Made by a program: the position numbers and the translations under genes. The notes below the pieces were generated by a model, which did not search any database, was not told the origin of the DNA, and saw nothing but the letters and a program-made list of their open reading frames with translations. From NCBI RefSeq assembly GCF_902459465.1, contig NC_047065.1, positions 11,695,634 to 11,759,633 on the forward strand: a stretch of DNA of 64,000 bases, read 5' to 3'. Of this stretch, positions 54,412 through 64,000 are shown in pieces. The first letter of the stretch is position 1. Each line of letters opens with the position of its first letter. This stretch comes from Asterias rubens (lineage: Eukaryota > Echinodermata > Asteroidea > Forcipulatida > Asteriidae).

Positions 54412-57400
54412 TCACTTCTCAAACCTCCGATCAGGGAAAAACGGATTGAAATCTTTGATCTTATCCCGCTGTTCCTGTGGCATGTACTTCAACAGATACT
54501 GCAGAGGTTTCTTGTGTGGGAATTTCTTTTGCTCTGCGATGTAAAGCTTGGGGTGGTCGTAGTCGAACACCGGCTCCCGCATCTCTGAGAAAATGCAAAA
54601 AAAAACCCACAAATGTCACAAATATTATGTGATGTTACAAAGTTATTAGTGTCGAAAAGTTATCGAAAAGTGTCGAAAAGTACGAGTGTAGGCCTACACA
54701 TCCTGAGTATTGGTAAAACACAAAATTAACAGACCAATATAGTAAAGGATATGGACCAGTGAACAAACTAACAGACCAATAAAGGATATGGACCAGTGAA
54801 AAAACTAAAAGACTGACAAAGGATATGGACCAGTGAAAAAACAAACAGACCGCTGAAAGGATATGGACCAGTGAAAAAACCTAACAGACCAATATAGTAA
54901 AGGATATGGACCAGTGAACAAACTAACAGACTGACAAAGGATATGGACCAGTGAAAAAGCTAACAGATCGTTGAAAGGATATGGACCATTGAAAAAAACT
55001 AACAGACCAATATAGTAAAGGATATGGACCGGTGAACAAACTAACAGACTGACAAAGGATATGGACCAGTGAAAAAGCTAACAGACCGCTGAAAGGATAT
55101 GGACCAGTGAAAAAAATAAAGACCAATAAAGGATATGGACCATTGAAAATAATAAAGACCGATAAAGACTATGGACCAGTGAAAAAATAACAGACCCATA
55201 AAACGACAAACTGAAAAAAGTTAAGATGAACCAAACCTACCTAACGTATGATGGAAGGTTTCTGTGACGGATTGATCCCAGCGACACTGGAAGAATGCCA
55301 GCCCGGCTGGTGTGATCACATCTTGGTACTGTCGGTAGAATTCAACTGTCTCAAAGGTCCTCTCTTTGAGGTTCCGACTGCATATAAAAAGATTGACAAG
55401 TAAAATAGTAACAATTAACATTCATGCTCCGCAAAACTTACATAGGCTTTCAATTTTTGAATCCCACTTTCTTTCCAACCTTTTGTAGCCCTCACCTCAA
55501 GTGGCCGACTTTATGGCCAATTGATTGGCAACTTCCCATAACAAAAAGAAAAGAACAACCCCACACTACCCTTCAACCCTACATTTCATTTAAATAATCA
55601 GAGTCAACTTTAGGAATCTTTAAAAGGTTTTTCCTCTGGAGGATTAGTTTTTATGCAAAAAAAGAACTTTATGATCAAACTAAATTAAAAAGTTGATCAA
55701 TCCAGTACTAATAATTTTGATAAAGTACTGAGTATAAACTGCTAACACACATTGGTGAACCAAAATAAATATTCTTAATACCCGATGCATATTTAACATT
55801 TAATTAAAGCCATTGGACACTTTCGGTGCAGAAAAAAAATAAACTAAAAGTTCACAGATTTACAAATAACTTACAGGGTTAACAGAAGATAATGGTGAAA
55901 GAATTCACTTGAAATATTGTTCCATGAAATGCTTTACTTTTTGAGAAAACATTAAAACAATATCAATTCTCGATATTGAGAAATACAGATTTATTTTAAA
56001 CACATGTCGCGACACGGCGAAATGTGCGGAAACAAGAGAGGGTTTTCCCGTTATTTTCTCCCAACTCTGATGACCAATTGAGCCTAAATTTTCACAGGTT
56101 TGTTATTTTATATAGAAGTTGTGATACACGAAGTGTGGGCCTTGCACAATACTGTTTACCGAAAGTATCCAATGGCTTTAAAGGTAAGATTGCTGCCAGA
56201 GGTTACATACCAAGGGAGGGGAGCCCCCTCTGCACTGTAGTCCACCCTGCCGTCCTGCTGGAATAGTACGAAGGCAAAGCGGTGATAACCGGTACCCCGT
56301 GCTGGGAATGGTGGCAGGTAATCAAAGATCTCATCTCCTTGACTCAGCTGATTACCAGGGATGTTTCCTCTGAAATTACCACAAATGTAAAGAAAGATGT
56401 TCAAACGTTAACAACTACAGAGGTAGTACTTCTAGTAAAAGAATTTGACAGTTACAGGTTGCACCCCTAGCAATTCACCCGCGGCAGTTTCTGTAGTGCC
56501 CTTTGCAAGTTCCAATACAAACCCTAGCAATTCACCCGCGGCAGTTTCTGTAGTGCCCTTTGCAAAGTTCCAATACAAACCCTAGCAATTCACCCGCGGC
56601 AGTTTCTGTAGTGCCCTTTGCAAAGTTCCAATACAAACCCTAGCAATTCACCCGTGGCAGTTTCTGTAGTGCCCTTTGCAAAGTTCCAATACAAACCCTA
56701 GCAATTCACCCACAGCAGTTTCTGTAGTGCCCTTTGCAAAGTTCCAATACAAACCCTAGCAATTCACCCGTGGCAGTTTCTGTAGTGCCCTTTGCAAAGT
56801 TCCAATACAAATTAACAATTTCCTCGTAGTGCCCCTTACAAAAACAAAAAAGGCTGTGGCCCTTCAAGAGAGAAGTTTAAAGGGAAGGTACACGTTTGGT
56901 TATTACTCAAAACAAATATTAATTTAAAACTGACTTGGTAACAAGCATTGGAGAGCTGGTGATAGTATAAAACATTGTGAGAAACGGCTCCCTCTGAAGT
57001 AGCATAGATTTTGAAATAGAGGTAAATTCTCACTAAAATAATAAAAAGACTTCTAGCTAGAAGTCTCTTATTCCCATCGGAAAGCACACAAATTCGTCAA
57101 ACAAGGGGTGTATTTTCTTTCATCATTTTCTCCCAACTCTGATGACCAATTGAGCTGAAATTGTCACAGGTTCGTTATTTTATGCATATGTTGAGATACA
57201 CCAAGTGAGAACACTGGTCTTTGACAATTACCAATAGTGTACCTTCCCTTTAAGGCCTGTTGTTAGAATTTGGCAGTGGTGTGTCGTGTCCGAGCGGTTA
57301 AAGGCACTGGTCTGAAGCTCTAGTGTTTCTGATCACCGCAGTGTGGGTTCGAACCCCGGTCTTGACACTTGTGTCCTTCAACAAGATCCCAATAACTCCC

Positions 57401-60400
57401 AAGAACATTTGCAATTATGAGGAAGGATCTATAAAAGTTGTGGTTGCTATGGTTACATGACTTACATCATCCAATGAACATACTCCTTAGAGTTATCTTG
57501 CAAATGACCATCTGTAGAGAAAAAGTAAAAGAAGTTTTTTTCATTGATCGAATGGTAACAAATTCTCTTCAAGGGAACTTGAACTAGTTGTGTGTATATA
57601 ATAATCATAATAATAATAATAACAATAATAATAATAATAAATATTATTGCAGCTAAGAGCTGAATTGCGAAGGACGTGGCTACAACGTGTTCGAGAAGCA
57701 GGCATGCAAGGGCGCGATTAGCTGCCAGCCACATCAACCCATTATGACCACAGAGCACAGCCAAGATCGAGAGTGTTTGATTTTTCCTGAGGGAGGAAAA
57801 CCGGATATTCTGGAATATTCTCATGGCACAGCAGAGAACCAACGCACAACTCAACTCACATATGGCACTGGCCGGGAATCATGGTGAGAGGCGAGCGCTT
57901 TATGCACAAGCCAACCGTGCCAGCGTGTATGTGTGTACATAATGTGTAGATGCAATCACCATAGTATGATATCATATTGCAAGCTGGCAGAGTACATCTC
58001 TCATCCCACACACAGTGGATGACACTGACTGGTGAGACAGTAGGATGGTCGACTGTGCACTATGAAGATGCATTCACCACATGACACATTGCAAGCTGGC
58101 ATAGTGCATCTATCATACAAAACCATGGTCAATAACTGTGAACTGTGAAGATGCATTCACCACATGACATACTGCAAGCTGGCATAGTGCATCTATCATG
58201 CAAAACCATGGTCAATAACTGTGAACTGTGAAGATGCGTTCACCATTATGACATACTGCAAGCTTACATAGTGCATCTATCATGCAAAACCATGGTCAAT
58301 AACTGTGAACTGTGAAGATGCGTTCACCATTATGACATACTGCAAGCTTACATAGTGCATCTATCATGCAAAACCATGGTCAATAACTGTGAACTGTGAA
58401 GATGCGTTCACCATTATGACATACTGCAAGCTTGCATAGTGCATCTATCATGCAAAACCATGGTCAATAACTGTGAACTGTGAAGATGCGTTCACCATTA
58501 TGACATACTGCAAGCTTACATAGTGCATCTATCATACAAAACCATGGTCAAAAACTGTGAACTGTGAAGATGCGTTCACCATTATGACATACTGCAAGCT
58601 TGCATAGTGCATCTATCATACAGAACTATAGTGGATGACATTGGCTGGTCAGGAGGGTTGACGGTGTACTGTGAAGATGCATTCACAACATCGCATAATT
58701 GCAAGCTGGCATCCGTGCATCTATCATACAACACTTTAGTGGATGACATTGACTGGTCAGACTCAGACAGTAGGAGGGTTGACTGTGTATTTTGAAGATG
58801 CATTCACCACATGACATAATTGCAAGCTGGCATTCGTGCATCTACAGTGTAACATACAAAACCACAGTGTATGATACTGAATAGTTAGAATAGTCTGAGG
58901 GTTAACTATGTACTGTATACTATTGATGCAAGCTTAGGTCTGTTTCCATTAATTACATTATTTTTGTGCCACACAGCCTATTTTCCAAACCGTGTTTTTG
59001 CAACAAGTATTTTTGTGCAAGATACTTTTTTTGGGCGAAATTGATATACAAGGTTTTTGCACTAACACAGCGAATCATACATGTGTATACCTGGATTTGT
59101 TAGTAGAAGAGTCCAGAGCTTATCATTTGTGGACGTGTAGTTGATGTCTGGTGGCTGTGAAGCCTGTGTGTGGGGAAGAAACAGAGAAAACAATGCTAGG
59201 TATGAATACAGTCTGATATTCAGAATGTTGTTGATGTACATTGAAAGAGATACCAATCAGGAAATTGTGATTCAGTAACTAGACGACAATAATTATCCTG
59301 GTGAAATCAATGGTAAAGCTTTGGGGGGATTCAAACCTACAACCTTGTGATTGCAAGACCTGCAGTCTACCCAGTGGACCACTGTAGACAGCCGGCTTGT
59401 TAATCTAGAGGTCGCAAGTTCCAATCCTGTTCTAGTCAATTTCCAAAAGATGCCTTTTCAACTACAATTTTTAAAGGCAGTGGACACTATTGGTAATTGT
59501 CAAAGACTAGCCTTCACAGTTGGTGTATCTCACCATCTGCATAAAATAACAAACCTGTGAAAATTTGAGCTCAATCGGTCTACGAACTTGCGAGATAATA
59601 CTGATAGAAAAAAACACCCTTGTCACACGAAGTTGTCTGCGTTTAGATGGTTGATTTCGAGACCTCAAGTTCTAAATCTGAGGTCTTGATATCAAATTCG
59701 TGGAAAATTACTTCTTTCTCGAAAACTATAGCACTTCAGAGGGAGCCGTTTCTCACAATGTTTTATACCATTAACCTCTCCCCATTACTCGTCACCAAGA
59801 AAGGTTTTATGCTAAAAATTATTTTGAGTAATTACCAATAGTGTCCACTACCTTTAATAGTTTTTAAAACAAACTTAATGAGGATGACCAATCCAGCACA
59901 GCTGATCATTTGGGGCCCTCACATATATATAAAAATACATCAAGTAATGACTTGTGTACAATTAAAATTTAAATTAATCACCTCTGTTGGGGTAACAACG
60001 TTGCCGGTAAAGACAGGCATCATGTGCTCAGCGTCAACTCGATAGTCAATCTTCATCATTACTTGAGGTAAGAAATCTGCACTATCAAACAGGTCCTTGA
60101 AGATGCCATAGTGATGAGCGATGCGACGGATGTGATATGGCGCACTAGTCTGCTCCCATTCTTCTCTGACCTCATCCAGTGATACTTGTACTGTCAGAGT
60201 CCGGGCGCAAGATTGAAAGAAGAAAAGAGGAAAAATTATACAAAATATCTTACGGTGTCTCAGAAAACAGTATAGCAAAATAAAAAATAAAATAAAAAAA
60301 TGTATTAAAGGGAAGGTGTACAATCTTCAGCAATATCTCAAAAAACGCTACCATGTTTTTAAAATGACATTTTCACAGGTTAGCTTTGATATAACTACAT

Positions 60401-62074
60401 GTATATAGATTGAAACAAACAGCGGCAATTCCAATAACCAAATGTATACAATCCATTTAAATAGGGTTTCTATGACAAGTATCAAAGACCTTTTGTGCAA
60501 AATAATAAATGGAGGTGCGATCAGGTAAATTAAAACAAAATTGTGAAAAGAAATGGTTTGTCATAACCCTCCAGTCTATTTTGACTTGAACCAAAGCTGG
60601 TCGACCATTGGATGACTTCTGTGGTCGACTATTTGGTACCAAAAGCATGTTCAATGCTACTACAAAGCATGTGTAAAACACACAGGGAAAACCATTCCCA
60701 GTGACACTACCCATGGTTGACTAGACTTCTAAACCAGTCTTTCGAGTGAGTGTGTCACTGCACATGTTTTTTGCTGCTCAGTAGTCGACTAAAATTTGCG
60801 CCATCTAACTTGCTCTAAGTGGACCTCAACTCACATGTTCTTCGTCTGGCTGCTCTCTCGAGGTCAGGATCGTTTTTGTTTTTTGAGAGAGTCATTAGCC
60901 TCTCCTTAGGCGGTTTCTTCCCGGGTTGAAATGTTGGTTTGATCGGAAGACCAATATCAATGCCAGTCGATGCTGAAATGAAACAATACAACACAAAAGA
61001 AGGATGGTATTAGAACTCTGACCTAGCCAACCTTGTTAGGCCGTTAAAGCTTATTTTTAAAGGAATAATACAGTATTGTTTTCGCTGTAATCTTTTCAAA
61101 AGTTTGACATCTGCGATAGCGGTCCGAGCGAAAAAACAAAAATAGAACAGGCTACCTACATAGCCTTTAGAGGCAAAACCCAGTACCTAGGGTGCTGTAC
61201 TCTTTTTTTTCTCAACAATTTTGTCATTATTAGTTATGACCGATAATGACAAAATTTTGAAAAAAAGGTGAACATCACCCGAGTTACTGGGTCTAACGTC
61301 ATAGCCCCATAAATTGGTACAATCCACTCTGTTTCTTTGGCCCAGCACCATTCCCTATCAAAAATTTCCGAGGGGTCAGGTTCCCTTAAATTTAACCACA
61401 TCTCAAAAAATCATATGGTATAACCAATTGCTGCAATTGACCATGAAGGAACCCGTCTAATTATAAGAACATGTGTGTGCTTCGAAAAAGAACAAGTTGT
61501 CAAGATCGTTGAAAAGTTCACACTCAAAATTCATTCCGGCGTAGGGCTATGTTATTCTAATTATAATTATATACACACAAAAAATCACAAGTAATGACAG
61601 GCCAGAATATAGATCGGATAACTTTCCGTATGGCGCCACCACTTTTTCACTAATTTCTACAAAAAGGGATATCTCATTGAGGTAAATTAGACACTATATT
61701 ATTTGTTATCGAATGAAAAAGTGGTGGCGCCATACGGAAACTTTTCCAAGGGAAAGATTTTGATATCAATAGTTCTGGGGCCAAGGATACGGAGTGGATT
61801 TCAGCGCGCGCAACTAACCACATTCGCTTCTCAGCATGCGATGCGATGCACGCAGTTCGAAATACGAGAATACAATTTCAACTATATCTGTGAATTTAGA
61901 CAATATGAGATCATGAAATCGATTACCTCCAGCATATTGACGTCCTACATTACATTTTAGATCACTTTTTGTATTCAGGTGTCTCTTAATACAACAAAGT
62001 ATTGCAAAATTGTGATTATTATTTCTCGAAATCTGTCGAAAGGCAAGTCCTAAGGGCGCAGCCATCTTGAACAT
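54412..62074 (-). CDS. MRPL38: Mitochondrial large ribosomal subunit protein mL38 (MRPL38), 8 exons
   Basis: mL38 is a PEBP-fold protein of the mitoribosomal large subunit, in the central protuberance. Exons (minus): 62074-61927, 60972-60835, 60190-59982, 59163-59091, 57511-57466, 56369-56211, 55377-55241, 54584-54412. All phases agree. The product is 360 aa from the ATG at 62074, or 357 from 62065 (MAAPLG), which has the better context. Human is 380 from memory. Exon 1 looks like a mitochondrial targeting peptide (basic and hydroxylated, no acid until residue 36). Then come [50 protein letters not shown], the PEBP motif [36 protein letters not shown] and [11 protein letters not shown]. The N-terminal region before IDIGLP is about 40 residues shorter than human, so a small exon could have been missed in intron 1. 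Divergent neighbour: STMP1. Confidence 0.95.
54690..55210. repeat. ~35-45-bp minisatellite in MRPL38 intron 7
   Basis: Units of AAAGGATATGGACCAGTGAA + AAAACTAACAGACC with variable middle (GCTGA, AATATAGT, GACA); about 13 units. Ends 30 bp before exon 7. Confidence 0.9.
55804..56181. mobile_element. TTAA-type MITE, family 2, in MRPL38 intron 6
   Basis: TTAAAGCCATTGGACACTTT to AAGTATCCAATGGCTTTAA with TTAA borders. It ends 30 bp from exon 6. Confidence 0.9.
56465..56815. repeat. 58-bp tandem repeat, six near-identical units
   Basis: The unit runs CCCTAGCAATTCACCCGCGG, CAGTTTCTGTAGTGCCCTTT, GCAAAGTTCCAATACAAA. Units differ by one or two bases, so the array is young. Single diverged relatives lie at 50120-50220 and 63725-63790, so it grew from an interspersed repeat. 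Confidence 0.95.
56877..57253. mobile_element. Family 1-related TTAA MITE with GGGAAGGTACAC ends
   Basis: TTAAAGGGAAGGTACACGTT and GTGTACCTTCCCTTTAA are inverse, with TTAA on both sides. The interior matches family 1. An end fragment of the same type is at 60308-60330. Confidence 0.9.
57283..57420 (+). mobile_element. tRNA-derived SINE (SINE B)
   Basis: GTCCGAGCGGTTAAAGGCAC is a strong tRNA-Leu/Ser-type A box and GTGGGTTCGAACCCCG a perfect B box. The following TTGACACTTGTGTCCTTCAA is shared with 46189 and 63110, which marks a SINE rather than a tRNA gene. Confidence 0.75.
57649..57925 (-). mobile_element. SINE A, minus strand, with (TAA)n at its 3' side
   Basis: Reverse complement of SINE A, from GCAGCTAAGAGCTGAATTGC to CGCTTTATGCACAAGCCAAC. 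The adjoining (AAT)n stretch at 57598-57648 is its likely tail. Confidence 0.8.
57990..58870. repeat. 84-bp tandem repeat, about ten units, in MRPL38 intron 4
   Basis: The unit contains CAAAACCATGGTCAATAACT, GTGAACTGTGAAGATGCGTT, CACCATTATGACATACTGCA, AGCTTACATAGTGCATCTAT. The central five or six units are nearly identical. Outer units diverge and carry GTGGATGACATTGACTGGTC instead. Confidence 0.95.
59471..59857. mobile_element. Family 1 TTAA MITE, full length, in MRPL38 intron 3
   Basis: TTAAAGGCAGTGGACACTAT to TAGTGTCCACTACCTTTAA, TTAA borders, inverse to the copy at 2668. Confidence 0.9.
60300..60834. other. MRPL38 intron 2, no exon recognised
   Basis: Carries a MITE end (TTAAAGGGAAGGTGTACAAT at about 60306). 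Nothing else stands out. Confidence 0.5.
61616..61747. mobile_element. Palindromic MITE, CCGTATGGCGCCACCACTTT ends, in MRPL38 intron 1
   Basis: Second copy of the family at 25403. Both arms are intact. Intron 1 also has a hairpin ATTTTGTCATTAT / ATAATGACAAAAT near 61217-61255. Confidence 0.85.
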
Positions 62075-62504
62075 GTGCTCAAGCGAGACACTTGGTGGCG
62101 CTGTTCAATTTCATACAGAGACGACGAAGCTAAAACAACGACGAAAGATCATCGCTGAGGAGAGACCGCTGAGTTGAGTGATACAAAACATGAACAAATA
62201 AGTCAAGAAAAAGTTCGGATATAAAAATAGTTCAACATCTTAGAATTACATATATGTTGTGTTTGTCGGTCATCAAAGTGAAATACGTGGGACACCTGGA
62301 TTGCAGTAGTTTTATCGGTTTTATCCTTCCCAGCAGGCAGGTCAACAAGTGAAGTTGATAATAAAAAAGTCAGGTGGCTTTTCACGTTTTTGTTCTTTTT
62401 GCAAAAGACCAGCAGAACAAATCAACGCAACTAACACAAGCAGTAACACTCCTCGCTTGTTTGTATAGCATTAATTACGAAGGGATAGCTGAACAGCAAA
62501 CAAT
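62063..62504. promoter_or_regulatory. Shared divergent promoter region of MRPL38 and STMP1
   Basis: About 430 bp separates the MRPL38 start (minus) and the STMP1 start (plus). On the minus strand the MRPL38 start reads TTCAAGATGGCTGCGCC, so the ATG sits in a YY1-type AAGATGGC motif, common at initiation sites of vertebrate ribosomal and mitochondrial protein genes. No TATA box is obvious. Transcription start sites are not known. Confidence 0.55.
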
Positions 62505-63518
62505 ATGTTTTCCTTTGTGGTAAGTTGCCTGCCCTTAGATAGATTCTGTAGAAATACAGACTGTTTCGTTTGTGCAAACCACCATGACCATGCCATGCAT
62601 GGGTAAAAATGTTGAGGGCCTACCATTTTATGCAACCAATTCATTATTAAACTTAATTAATGAAACAAAACATTTTATTTAACCTTTGACACCTAGAACT
62701 ATGAGGTTCGTTCTTATAGTTTTAATATTGCTCCTCGTGGTGACGATATAGCGGACCGAATGTCGCAGTACTAGGAGTAGTTAGTCAAACAGAATCTCCT
62801 GCCACAACGATGAACTGCAGTTAAATGTGTACTTACTGAATCCTTCGCTCTGTACTCCTACTGCAGTAGGACGATGCATGAGGAAGTAAAGGAGGAGGAT
62901 TCAGTATCTAACTCCTAGGACTATGAGGTTTGTTGTTCCGCTATCGTCTGCCAAGGAGATGTTCCGCGACGATAACGGAACAAACCTCACAGTTCTAATG
63001 AGGGGATTATTCCCCCTTCAGTCCAGATGTTATTTTGGCCAGGGCAGATGGCCAGGCCAAGGGACATTGTCTCCATGGAAGTGTTGTGGAAGTACAGTTA
63101 ATTAAGAGCACCAAACTCAAGCTCTGCTTTTTTTGTGATCAGCAGAGTGTGGGTTCGAGTCCCTGTCCTGACACTTCTGTCCTTTTGCAAGTAGTCGGCA
63201 GGAGGGAATACAATATCGCAACTATTTTGCAAGGCACTTGGGGCGTAAAGCTGTAGGTCTCGTGTGTTGTCACAAAAAAAAATATTAATGCACGTAAAAG
63301 ACCGAAGTACACCCTTGCCCCAAAAAGAAGGGGTTCGCCCCGATGTGTCTTGCAGTGCGACTTTCTTCAATCATGAAGGCTGCACTAGAGAGGGTTCAGC
63401 AGGAATAATAGACTTACACATGCTGGTTTAATTTGATATTAAATCTACGTTTGATCTTTTTCAGTTTGGATTTCTCTCTGGGACGGCAGTAGGCATTTAC
63501 CTCTCACAGAACTATGAT
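62505..63518 (+). CDS. STMP1: Short transmembrane mitochondrial protein 1 (STMP1), exons 1-2; rest beyond the window
   Basis: STMP1 is a mitochondrial microprotein of about 47 aa in vertebrates, associated with the inner membrane and respiratory complexes. Coding exons here are 62505-62519 (five codons, MFSFV, then GTAAGT) and 63465-63518 (FGFLSGTAVGIYLSQNYD, then GTAAGT). The joined 23 residues line up without gaps with the vertebrate N-terminus, which has the same G-F-x-L/S-G-x-x-V-G-x-Y-L-x-Q-N-Y-D pattern. The glycine-spaced hydrophobic stretch is the single membrane segment. The soluble C-terminal half should lie on the next exon, past 64000. The gene is too small for ordinary ORF scans. 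Confidence 0.85.
62692..63005. mobile_element. Two diverged CCTAGAACTATGAGGTT palindromes in STMP1 intron 1
   Basis: ACACCTAGAACTATGAGGTT (62690) to ACTAGGAGTAGTTAG, and ACTCCTAGGACTATGAGGTT (62911) to AACCTCACAGTTCTAATGAG. The second has exact inner arms (CCGCTATCGTC / GACGATAACGG). Confidence 0.6.
63110..63370 (+). mobile_element. SINE B, longer copy, in STMP1 intron 1
   Basis: AACTCAAGCTCTGCTTTTTT, GTGTGGGTTCGAGTCCCTG (B box) and CTGACACTTCTGTCC, then a body to GTAAAAGACCGAAGTACACC. The A box is mostly lost. Confidence 0.65.
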
Positions 63519-63724
63519 GTAAGTATTTTAAAAAAAACAATACACTGTTCTTATTATTCGTCTTGTCGCTCGCACTCACTCATCCACGCCTTGAACATCG
63601 CTCTTGAAATGCACAGCAATTTTCCTCTGGTAAGCGGCACTTCTATGGGGAACATGTAGGTTTGAATCTTCAGAAATTCAGAAATTATACTGCATGAAAC
63701 TGGCTTGAAAGGCTTTTTAAACAC

Positions 63725-63790
63725 ACAGCATTGGAACCTTGCAGAGAGCACCACAGGAAAAGCACAGGGCACCACAGCAGTTGCTGTTGT
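63725..63790. repeat. Diverged relative of the 58-bp repeat unit
   Basis: AAGCACAGGGCACCACAGCA and GTTGCTGTTGTGGGT match the repeat at 50120-50220 and, inverted, the 56465 array. No gene is visible from 63519 to the window end. Confidence 0.45.
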
Positions 63791-64000
63791 GGGTTGTTTT
63801 GATGCACTATTATCCCGTAACCAAGAGTTGTTGGGGTGCCATGGCAGATGCTAAGATAGCAGGGTTCTCCACATGCGGTTTTGTCCGGGCGCTGCGCCCT
63901 AACGAAATTCTCAAAATACCAAATGCGCCTGGACAAAATTTAACCCTGTGGAGAACCCTGAGATAGCCGATATTCTCAACTTTCTCAGTCTTGTGATGTG

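Noticed and set aside
57283-57372. tRNA-Leu or tRNA-Ser gene
   Set aside because: Both boxes are good, but the 3' flank is shared with two other loci, indicating a SINE. A covariance-model scan would settle it.

Overview
The window looks like nuclear DNA from an invertebrate deuterostome, most likely an echinoderm and probably a sea star. Genes are split into short exons with GT-AG introns, intergenic DNA is full of short foldback (MITE-like) elements and tRNA-derived SINEs, and the proteins match animal families. The organism call rests on remembered resemblance of the repeats, so treat it as inference.

Layout. 1-3.9 kb: no gene, only foldback and tandem repeats. 3.9-22.2 kb: a segmental duplication holding two tandem, same-direction (minus strand) genes for histamine N-methyltransferase-like enzymes. 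Both are intact at 291 aa with identical exon lengths. A 4.5-kb non-LTR retrotransposon with a poly(A) tail and target-site duplication sits only in the second copy, so the first copy shows the near-empty site. 22.2-25.1 kb: composite repeats and a 37-bp minisatellite. 25.1-32.5 kb (+): eight exons of a membrane-anchored protein resembling the N-terminal part of animal 'putative phosphoenolpyruvate synthase / rifampicin phosphotransferase-like' proteins, cut off at a 100-N assembly gap (32537-32636). 33.7-48.8 kb (+): seven exons of DENND11 (LCHN), missing its first exon, which should lie in or before the same gap. 48.8-54.4 kb: probable 3'UTR or intergenic DNA and minisatellites. 54.4-62.1 kb (-): MRPL38, eight exons, complete at 357-360 aa. 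62.5 kb to the window end (+): the first two exons of the mitochondrial microprotein gene STMP1, head-to-head with MRPL38 across about 430 bp.

How the genes relate. The HNMT-like pair is a recent family expansion in which 18 of 19 coding substitutions change the protein. MRPL38 (mitoribosome) and STMP1 (small mitochondrial membrane protein) share one intergenic region and may be co-regulated. The phosphotransferase-like gene and DENND11 lie in series across the gap with matching splice phase, so automatic gene finders may fuse them.

Exon boundaries were read by eye from splice sites, reading frame, phase and remembered family sequences. No alignment or database search was run. Repeat boundaries are approximate to a few bases, more for degenerate arrays.
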